Source of the DNA: Flavobacteriales bacterium
GTDB taxonomy: Bacteria; Bacteroidota; Bacteroidia; Flavobacteriales_F; PHOS-HE28
Length of the DNA: 64,000 bases
Assembly (NCBI GenBank): GCA_016713865.1
Contig: JADJOG010000050.1
Span: 73,756 to 137,755, forward strand
Direction of reading: 5' to 3'
The notes beneath the pieces were generated by a model. That model was not told where the DNA came from, made no database searches, and saw only the letters and a list, made by a program, of their open reading frames with translations. Of the stretch, positions 54,699-62,270 are shown in pieces. The position numbers were made by a program, and so were the translations under genes. The first letter of the stretch is position 1. Each line of letters starts with the position of its first letter.

Positions 54699-56437
54699 AT
54701 GCCCATTCGAATGACCCCCGACCGTCCCAGCGGAAACCAAAGCAACAGGCCCAGCATGCCCAGCGGCGGCAGGCGGAGTGGCGGTGGTGGCGGGATCGGT
54801 GGCGGATCGATCGGCGCATTACTGCCTATGCTCTTCCGGAACCCGAAGCTGCTGCTCATCGCAGCGGGCGATCATGGGCATCCTTTATTTCATGGGCGGC
54901 CTCGATGGATGCGGAGGCATGATGCAGCAGCAAGACGGGCAGAACAACCTGCTGAGCATGCTCACAACCGGCGCCAACTTGGATCCCGCCGAGTACGACA
55001 AAGCGCAAGTGCATGAACCGCTCGCTGACAACGTGAGCAACCCTTGCCAGAGCGCCACTCGCTCGACCGCTTCGCGCCGCCGCGCCAGAACCAAGGCCAG
55101 CAAGGCAGTTGCGTGGCCTGGGCCAGTGCGTATGCCGCGCGCAGCATCATTCACAACCAAGCCACGGGTGCTGCGCCGAGCAAGGCATCGGCCTTCAGCC
55201 CGAGCTTCATGTACAATCGCATCAAGATCGAAGGCAGCAATTGCCAGGGCAGCTATCTGCAACGGGCGATGGACGACATGCTGCAACGTGGATCGGTGCC
55301 GTACAGCGAATTCGCGTACACGGATGAATCGTGCAGCGCGCGCCCTGACCGGAGCATCGAGCAAGGCGCAGTGCGCTACCGCATCAAAGGCTTTCAGCGC
55401 CTGAGCCGCAGCGATGACCCCAACAGCCCGGTGGATCTGCTGGCCATGAAACAACAACTCGCGCAAGGCTCGCCCGTGGTTATCGGGATGATGGTGGGCG
55501 GCAGCTTCATGCAGGACATGCAAGGGCGCGACGTTTGGGTTCCACACAGAAAGACACGCGCATGAACGGTTTCGGCGGACATGCGATGTGCGCATCGGCT
55601 ACGACGATTACAAGCTGGGACCGAATGATGGCGGTGCATTCCGGATCATGAATAGCTGGGGACCGGATTGGGGCAAGAACGGCATAGCGTGGGTGCCCTA
55701 TGATGCCTTCGCCTTCTTCACCAAGGAAGCCTACGCCGTACACCCCATGGGCACCAATGCCGATGAGAAGCCCGATCGCTACGACCTGCATTCGGCTTGG
55801 TGGTGAACGATGAAGGAGCCCCCACCGGTGCGCACATTGCGCTGGAACATCGCGGCGGTCGCGTTTTCCGCACCGCGAGTCCGATCCCAAAGGGCACACG
55901 CTTCAAGATCGAGGTGACCAATAACCTGGAATGCTACACCTACATCTTCGGCGAAGAGACCAATCGCAGCACCTACGTGCTCTTCCAGTACACACCGAAG
56001 CATTCTCCCTACTGCGGCACCACCGGAATGCGCCAATTCCCGCGCGACCACAGCCTCACCGCCGACGATACCGGCAACATGGATGATGGCGATCATGGTG
56101 GCCAACCAGCCCATGGACTACCCGGCAATCAACGAACGCATGAAGCAGCGCGGCACCACGGGCCTTGCGAGCGCGCTGCCAGCAGTGCTCGGCAACGAAC
56201 TGCTCGCTGAGAACGATGCACAGTACGGAGCTGGCGAGACCTTCTCAGTGAAGGCGCCGGCGACGCGCAATGCAATCGCTGTTGTCATCGAGACGAGAAG
56301 AGGTAGCATGACAGCATTCGAGGTGAAGCAGGCCAAGGAGATGGTTTTTTTTCAACATCCCTCTCATCCATGGCTTTCCATATCCTCACGAGCGAACAGG
56401 CCGATTGATCGCCACATTACCGACATCAGCCGTATAA
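54699..56437 (+). pseudogene. Membrane-anchored C1 (papain-like) peptidase with C-terminal DUF4384-like domain, frameshifted
   Basis: A protein of about 580 residues read from several frames. The N-terminus is Gly/Ser/Arg-rich, followed by one membrane helix (LLLIAAG...GILYFMGG). The papain domain has QGQQGSCVAWASAYAARS (Gln and Cys), GFGGHAMCA (His) and IMNSWGPDWG (Asn), so the triad is intact. A beta domain follows (FRTASPIPKGTRFKIEVTNN, YTYIFGEETNRSTYVLF), like DUF4384 domains found after caspase-like peptidases. Frame changes are near 54870, 55035, 55550, 55590, 55800, 56085 and in the T8 run at 56346. The regulator cluster follows after 46 bases. Confidence 0.75.
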
Positions 56438-56483
56438 CCTTCGTTCTATTGGCCACCAGCGTCCCACCCAGCAGCTTTGCGGC

Positions 56484-57120
56484 ATGACGAAGACGAAAGT
56501 GATACGTGTGAGCATCGTGGAAGACGACAGCACCATCCGTGAGACACTGCGCTCGCTCTTCCTATTCGAGGAGGGCATGGAGCCATTCACAGTGCATAGC
56601 ACTGCCGAGGATGCATTGATGCACTTCGACGAGAACTGCCCTGATGTGGTGCTCATGGATATCAACCTGCCTGGACAAAGCGGCATCGAATGCGTGCGGC
56701 AGATGAGCCAGCGATGCACGAGCACGCAATACCTCATGTACACGGTGCTCGACGATGACCAGCGAGTATTCGAGGCATTGAAGGCCGGCGCTAACGGCTA
56801 CATCCTCAAGAGCAGCTCGCCCGTCGAGATACTTGCGGCTGTGCGCGAATTGCACGAGGGCGGAGCGCCCATGAGCGCGCATGTGGCCCGCAGGGTGGTG
56901 CAGCACCAGGCCCGTTTCCGCATCGTCATCCGGCGAAGATGCCCTTAGCGATCGTGAGCGCGGCGTGCTCGAGTTGCTTGCGCAAGGCCTCCTTTACAAA
57001 GAGATCGCGGAACGGATGGGCATCACCACAGGGACGGTGAAGCAGCACATCCATCGCATCTATGGCAAACTGCATGTACAGAACCGAACCGAGGCGGTGA
57101 ACCGCTACTTCGGAAGATGA
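56484..57120 (+). pseudogene. NarL-type response regulator 1, one frameshift
   Basis: Receiver domain: acidic pair near the start (VSIVEDDSTIRE), phospho-acceptor Asp in VVLMDINLPGQSGIE, Thr in MYTVLDD and Lys in GYILKSSS. The LuxR-type helix-turn-helix is in the next frame (LSDRERGVLELLAQGLLYKEIAERMGITTG, VKQHIHRIYGKLHV). The shift lies near 56925 in the linker. Its TGA overlaps the kinase ATG (ATGA), so the two form a translationally coupled two-component pair. Confidence 0.85.
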
Positions 57121-58952
57121 GCGTGAGCGCGCGAGCCCTGCATGTCGCCGTGCTCATCCTGAGCCTTGCCTGCGCGCATAGCCAACCCGCGGTGCTTGGC
57201 ATGCGGGAGCTTCAACCATTCGACGATGCCCAACTGCATCAGCGCATGCTGCGCATCCTGCGACAAATGGATGCCTTCCATGGCGATAGCGCCATCGTGC
57301 TAATCAATGCAGCCCTGCTCAATATCGATATCTCGCAGCAGAAGGAAGCCGCTCACTATTTGCTCGCATACCGCGCCGAGGTCCTCTACTACGAGGGGCT
57401 CTTCAATGAGGCCATGCGTGATCTGGATGAAGCTGAGCGGCTCGCGCACCAGCTTGCTGACAGCACCTGATCGCGAACGCCTACAACTTGAAAGGCCTGC
57501 TGCATGAGAACATCCAGGACAGCAGGAAGCCCTCCCCTACTTGCGGCTTGCGCTCCAGTGGTTCCCGAGCCATCCAGCAGCGCGTTATCCGGTAACGGAG
57601 CTGCACCATATCCACGGCAACCTGGGCAGCTACTTGAGCACCTTGGGCCAGCTTGATAGTGCACGCCGTCACGCTACTCGCTCATTGCAATTAGCCGAAG
57701 CCGTGCATGCCGTACGGGCCATCGCCGTGGCGCAGTGGGCCTTGGGCAACATCGCGCTGAAGGCTGAACAGCCTGACTCCGCCGTGCTCCTTTACGATCG
57801 ATCTGGGCCATTGCCGATGCCGCACGTGATCACGACATCGGCGTGGATGCGCTGGTGGGCCGCGCTCTGGCCCTGGCCGGAAGCCGGCCGAGCCTCACAA
57901 GCGCGCGAAGCGCCTGACACGAGCGCGCGACTATCTCGATACGCACCGGTCAGGAATCGGCTTGGTTACCCAGCGCAACTTCGCGCGCATGGCCTCGCGA
58001 ACGAGCCTCGCCATGAACGATCTGCCTGGCGCATTGCTGCAGATGGGCGAATGGCACAACATCGACAGCACGATCACGGCCAACAACATCAGGTCGGCCT
58101 TGGCCACGCAAGCCGAGCTGCTGCGCGCCGACAACGACTTGGAGGTGGAGCGGCTTGAACGCGAACGGGTCACGGCCCAGCTTGACTCGGAGAAGCGCAC
58201 ACGGCTATTCCTCATCGTTGCGGGCTTGTTCGCTTTCGCCGCGCTCACTGGCATCTATTGGGTGCTGAGCGCGCAGCGGCAAAAACGGCATTTGGCCGAA
58301 CTGCAGGCACAACGCGCCGAGCAGGAGCGCACCATAGCCGAAGTGCGCGTGCGCGAACAGGTGAGCCGCGACCTGCACGACGACCTGGGCGTTGGCCTCA
58401 GCGCATTGAAACTGCGCAGCGAGATGGCCTTGCAACGCGGCCTTGTCAACGACGTCAGTCCGCTGCTGCGCGAGCAAGCGAGCACTGCGGAAGAACTCAT
58501 CGCCAGCATGCGTCACATCATCTGGGCGTTGCAGGACGACCAAGGCAGCCTCGATGACTTAGCAGCCTACATCGGCTCCTACGCCCGCAACTATCTGGAC
58601 GCCTATGACATCAGCTCGAACTGCGGGCCGATGCCACCTTTCCAGAAATGCGGCTCACCACCCAGCAGCGACGCAACCTCTTCCTCATCGTGAAAGAAGC
58701 CTTGCACAACGTGGTGAAGCATGCGGAAGCACGATACGTCCATTTCGCATTGGGATGGGATATCGCATTCACGATCGAAATCGTGGATGATGGCAAAGGC
58801 TTCGTTGAAACAGGACGAAGGACCATAGCCACGGGCTCGTGAACATGCGCAAGCGCGCCGAGGAGATCGGCGCGGAATTGCGCATCAGCAGTGAGGGCCA
58901 AGGCACCCGGGTCAAGCTGACCGCCCCTTTGGGCAAACGAAAGTTAGATTGA
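57117..58952 (+). pseudogene. TPR-containing sensor histidine kinase (HisKA_3/NarX type), frameshifted
   Basis: About 610 residues. Signal peptide, then TPR-like helices (EAAHYLLAYRAEVLYYEGLFNEAMRDL, HHIHGNLGSYLSTLGQLDSARRHA), a membrane helix (LFLIVAGLFAFAALTGIYWVL), a coiled coil, the HisKA_3 H-box SRDLHDDLGVGLSALKL and the ATPase domain (N box FLIVKEALHNVVKHA, DDGKGF, G-rich end with GLVNMRKRAEEIG). This is the common Bacteroidota form with periplasmic TPRs as sensor. Frame changes occur near 57470, 57520, 57820, 57910, 58615 and 58840. It pairs with NarL regulators on both sides. Confidence 0.85.
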
Positions 58953-59012
58953 TGCGGAACCGGCGGTCGCGCACCTTCGCCCCATCGCCGACAACAATCC
59001 GCATAAGCAATC

Positions 59013-59645
59013 ATGAGTGAGCTGTTGACCCTTCGCATCGTGGAGGACGACGAGCGCATCCGCGAGATGCTCACTGCCGTATTCATGGCCACGCCGGATC
59101 TGAAGCTTCTGGGCGCGCATGATTCCGTGGAGGATGCCGAGGCCGTGCAGAACGATGCATCACCCACCGTGATGCTGATGGATGTGAACCTGCCCGGGGC
59201 TGATGGCATCGAGGGTGAGGCGGCTGGGGCCCGCTGGCCCGGCACTCAGTTCGTCATGTACACGGTGAACGACACCGATGACAAGGTCTTCGAGGCGCTG
59301 AAGGCCGGCGCCAATGGCTATCTGCTGAAGAATTCGCGCCCTGACCAGATCGTGGAGGGCGTTCGCGAGGTGGCGCGCGGCGGATCGCCCATGAGCATGA
59401 GCGTGGCGCGGCGCGTGGTGCGGCACTTCAAGCCTTCGCGTGCAGCGATGCACCCGCTGAGTGAAGCACTCAGCGAAAGGGAATTCGCCGTGCTGGAGCA
59501 GCTCGCACAGGGTCTTTTGTACAAGGAGATCGCGCAGCGCCTGAGCATCACGGAAGGCGCCGTGAAGCAGCATATCCATCACATCTATGGCAAGCTGCAC
59601 GTGAGCAACCGGACAGAGGCGGTGAACCGGTATTTCGGGCGGTAG
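59013..59645 (+). CDS. NarL-type response regulator 2
   Basis: A 210-residue regulator: receiver with RIVEDDERIRE, Asp in VMLMDVNLPGADGIE, Thr in MYTVNDT and Lys in GYLLKNSR; LuxR helix-turn-helix with LSEREFAVLEQLAQGLLYKEIAQRL and VKQHIHHIYGKLHVSNRTEAVNRYFGR. It is a close paralogue of the regulator at 56484. After DGIEG a short stretch (EAAGARW) departs from the family; reading the DNA one frame over gives VRRL, so two compensating indels within about 20 bases near 59211-59231 are likely. The kinase just upstream may phosphorylate both regulators. Confidence 0.9.
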   Translation: MSELLTLRIVEDDERIREMLTAVFMATPDLKLLGAHDSVEDAEAVQNDASPTVMLMDVNLPGADGIEGEAAGARWPGTQFVMYTVNDTDDKVFEALKAGANGYLLKNSRPDQIVEGVREVARGGSPMSMSVARRVVRHFKPSRAAMHPLSEALSEREFAVLEQLAQGLLYKEIAQRLSITEGAVKQHIHHIYGKLHVSNRTEAVNRYFGR

Positions 59646-59672
59646 GTGCCGAAGCTCAAGATCGCCGACGCT

Positions 59673-59680
59673 TAGCTTGC
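59673..59680 (+). promoter_or_regulatory. -7-like element before the Haem_bd gene
   Basis: TAGCTTGC lies 4 bases before the ATG at 59685, in the position seen for other short-leader genes. Confidence 0.4.
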
Positions 59681-59684
59681 GCGC

Positions 59685-60173
59685 ATGAAGCGCATCGGAT
59701 TCACACTCCTCGTCCTCTTCGCACTCGCCCAATTCATCCGACCGGACACCTCGGCGCCAACCACCGATCCCGCGCTCGACCTCATCGCCATCACGCAGCC
59801 CAGCGCTGAAGTGGCCGCGCTGCTCCGCACCGCCTGCTACGATTGCCACAGCAACGAGACGAAGTACCCGTGGTACGACCGCATCACGCCGGTGAACTGG
59901 TGGGTGCAGCACCATGTGAATGAGGGGCGAGAGGAAGGCAACTTGTCCCAGTGGGGAGCGCTGCCAGAGCGCAAACGCGCGCACTTCGTGGATGAGGCAG
60001 CTGAGCTGATCGAAGAGGCTGAGATGCCGCTTCCTTCCTATTTATGGATGCACGGAGAGGCCGTGCTGAACGCCGACCAACGCAAGTTGTTGAGCGGCTT
60101 CTTCCAAAGCCTGCCGGAAGCGGCCATTGAATGGCGCCGTGATCGCAGCAAGCCGGAACAGAGTTCCGACTAG
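59685..60173 (+). CDS. Haem-binding domain protein (Haem_bd, CxxCH)
   Basis: A 162-residue exported protein: a hydrophobic N-terminus that may stay as an anchor, then the domain with the haem c attachment motif in RTACYDCHSNETKYPWYDRITPVNWWVQHH. The Haem_bd family (PF14376-like) is frequent in Bacteroidota, and the sequence NETKYPWY is characteristic. It may act in periplasmic electron transfer; the partner is unknown. The last four bases overlap the end of a rimO fragment on the other strand. Confidence 0.9.
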   Translation: MKRIGFTLLVLFALAQFIRPDTSAPTTDPALDLIAITQPSAEVAALLRTACYDCHSNETKYPWYDRITPVNWWVQHHVNEGREEGNLSQWGALPERKRAHFVDEAAELIEEAEMPLPSYLWMHGEAVLNADQRKLLSGFFQSLPEAAIEWRRDRSKPEQSSD

Positions 60174-60271
60174 GCCAGCTCCGCTCGGAGATCGTGCTCG
60201 TTCGCTGCGGTGATCCGCACTTCTGCGAAGTCGCCTTCGCTCATGTAATTGTACTTCGCAGGGATCAGTAC
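60170..60271 (-). pseudogene. rimO: 3'-terminal fragment of rimO (ribosomal protein S12 methylthiotransferase)
   Basis: Thirty-three codons and a TAG encode VLIPAKYNYMSEGDFAEVRI and TAANEHDLRAEL, which match the end of the RimO TRAM domain. Everything upstream is missing: the frame meets a TAG at 60272-60274. Directly beyond, another frame reads as the beginning of a lipoprotein or membrane protein (GTG 60353, VLAAFAALLFFSLFGQC). So a front of one gene is joined to the tail of another, either by a deletion or by a misassembly. Confidence 0.6.
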
Positions 60272-60371
60272 CTACTGCACAAAGCTCATGAGCGCATTGC
60301 CCGAACAAGGAGAAGAACAGCAGCGCAGCGAAGGCGGCGAGCACGAGGCGCACTGAGACCGCATCAACGAC

Positions 60372-60405
60372 GAGCGGCCGCCCTGCGCAAGCAGAGCGGC
60401 CGCTC
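60372..60405 (-). terminator. Hairpin terminator after the FN3 gene
   Basis: GAGCGGCCGC and GCGGCCGCTC form a 10-bp stem around a 14-base loop, 45 bases beyond the stop of the minus-strand FN3 gene. There is no T run, so it is a candidate only. Confidence 0.5.
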
Positions 60406-60449
60406 CATCATTCACGCATCATCCGAACACCGGATGATGACCTGTCGCA

Positions 60450-61067
60450 TCACAGCACCATCGTCTGCGCCGGATCGCTCCACGGGCCCATGCCCGCGGT
60501 TCCAATGGCCGCCACGCGGAACCAGTGGATCCGCCCATGGCCGAGTCCTGTGGCCGTATGGCGTGCTTTGGTGCTCACGCCCATCAACTCCCAGGCAGCC
60601 GCATCATCGGGCGATGACCGGTTCACCTGCACGTGGTACGAGACCGCGCCGCGCGCGGGCTGCCAATCCAAGGCCACACGGCCGGGATGCGGGCTACCGG
60701 TGGCGCGCAAGCTTGCCGGTGCCTGCGGCTCGGGCAGCGGCGCGCTGCGCCGCTTCAACTCGAAGCCGCTGCTGAGGATGGCCAGCTCGTTGCCCTCGGC
60801 CACGCTCGCCACATATCCGGCCAGCTGGTCGAGGAGCTGCTTGAGCTCGGCGCGCCGGGCGTTGCGGATGGCTCGCGCCGTGCGGCCGCCGTCAATCGCT
60901 GCGGTGATCGCCTCCTCCAGTGCCGTGCGTGCGGCCGCGATGGCGGCCAGTGCTGGCGTTGGAGTGGGGAATGCCGCATTATCGGTCATGCGTTGCTCGT
61001 GGAATCGCGCGCGGTCCACCATCCCGGTGGCGCTGAGGCGCGAAAGGTTTTTCTTAATCTTACTCAT
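60450..61067 (-). CDS. Fibronectin type III domain hypothetical protein
   Basis: From the ATG at 61067 the protein has 205 residues without a signal peptide. The first half is a basic start (MSKIKKNLSRLS) and Ala-rich helices (ALAAIAAARTALEEAITAAI, AELKQLLDQLAGYVASVAEG). The second half is one FN3 domain (RVALDWQPARGAVSYHVQVN, HWFRVAAIGTAGMGPWSDPA). This type occurs often in Bacteroidota, where it is usually annotated hypothetical. Function unknown. Confidence 0.8.
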   Translation of the reverse strand: MSKIKKNLSRLSATGMVDRARFHEQRMTDNAAFPTPTPALAAIAAARTALEEAITAAIDGGRTARAIRNARRAELKQLLDQLAGYVASVAEGNELAILSSGFELKRRSAPLPEPQAPASLRATGSPHPGRVALDWQPARGAVSYHVQVNRSSPDDAAAWELMGVSTKARHTATGLGHGRIHWFRVAAIGTAGMGPWSDPAQTMVL

Positions 61068-61187
61068 TGTCGGTTGAGTTTTCGGTCGTGCGCGCACGAC
61101 CAGTTCGACCCGAAATCGGGTTTGGTCAATTCAAGTTGAACAGCGAATGTTCAGGGCCGTACGCAACGGCCAACCGGCAAAGCCGGA

Positions 61188-61775
61188 TCAGCGCAACGGA
61201 GGCGGGCGCGGGATGTGCGGACACGCACGTGCCCGGTGGCTTGCCAGCGGCACCATCGGAGGCGCCGGTATGATCAGCACAAGCTCCGGCACGCGCAGCA
61301 AAGGCGTGCTCCACAACAGCCGAGCACTGAAGATGAACAGCGCGCCGAGCAATTCAATGGTGAAGCGCGTCTGGTCGATGAACTCAGACGTGAAGTTCAA
61401 CAGCATCGGATGCACTTCAAAGAACCTCGCCGATTCGTCGTGCGCTTCGTACTCGAGGGTGAACAGCTCGTCGAACTCCCTGCTTGCCGCACGCCTGCGT
61501 TCCTTGAACCGGCGCCACCGGTTCACCAGCATCACCGCCGGTTTCATCCACCATGCCGATGCGACAAGCGACTTTTCGGGCTTCCGTTCCTGCGGCTCGA
61601 TCAGCTCTTCCCAGACAGGCCAGTTCAGCATGGTCATCACCACCGGGCCGTAATACCGGCTGAAGAGCTGCTCCTCGCGCCGCGAACGACGATTCGCCGA
61701 AGCCCCGGTGTGGCTTGCACGCCTGGCGATATGATGGCGGGCTGACATCGTGCGTTCGGCAGGTGAAATTGGCAT
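61188..61775 (-). CDS. Hypothetical protein with hydrophobic segments
   Basis: The 195-residue open frame contains convincing protein-like parts: EEQLFSRYYGPVVMTMLNW, WWMKPAVMLVNRWRRFKERR, EFDELFTLEYEAHDESARFF and hydrophobic stretches near the end (IELLGALFIFSARLLW, VPELVLIIPAPPMVPL). The Arg/Pro-rich last 20 residues and the Arg-rich first 30 do not look natural, so frame errors at both ends are possible. No family recognised. Confidence 0.5.
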   Translation of the reverse strand: MPISPAERTMSARHHIARRASHTGASANRRSRREEQLFSRYYGPVVMTMLNWPVWEELIEPQERKPEKSLVASAWWMKPAVMLVNRWRRFKERRRAASREFDELFTLEYEAHDESARFFEVHPMLLNFTSEFIDQTRFTIELLGALFIFSARLLWSTPLLRVPELVLIIPAPPMVPLASHRARACPHIPRPPPLR

Positions 61776-62270
61776 CGTGAATAGGCCTCCCGACTTCCTG
61801 GGCGCATGCTTTCATCCACGCATCAGGGCGTGAATTGGCGATCACTGCAATCGGCTGGAATGAAGCCCCGCTCGAAGCGCATCCGCGGCTATTGTGAATC
61901 GCCAGCAAATCCGGCAACGTTGAACATCCGGATTGAACCCCATCTGCGACCGTGTTTTCATCGGGCCTTCACCTTCCAAATTTCCTCCGCCCACCTGGCA
62001 CACGGCTGCAGCGCGCGCCGTGCCGCGCCGCATCGCGGATGACACAGCACGAAGTGATGCCTTCCTTCAAATTCACAGGGGCGCTGAAAACGGCAGCGCC
62101 TAGCGCCAGTGGCAAGCCGCACGCTCCTACATTCGCTCCATCACCTCGCCTGCTATCCATAGGTATTGCACGCCCTGACTGTAAAGATCATGCGCAGGAA
62201 CCTTAGCCAACAAGAGACGGCCGTATCACGAGCCTCCATCACGCAGGGTTCGTAGGCCCAACCGCGAAGC
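61776..62270. other. Region without supported gene
   Basis: About 495 bases between the hypothetical membrane protein and the restriction-modification gene. Short open frames exist on both strands, but none shows a protein-like composition or a family motif. Promoters for both neighbours must lie here. Residual sequence errors could hide a gene. Confidence 0.45.

Noticed and set aside
61806..62045. Opposed open frames of 60-80 codons before the methyltransferase gene
   Set aside because: Arg/Ser/Cys-rich translations on both strands with no motif or promoter; typical chance frames of GC-rich DNA.
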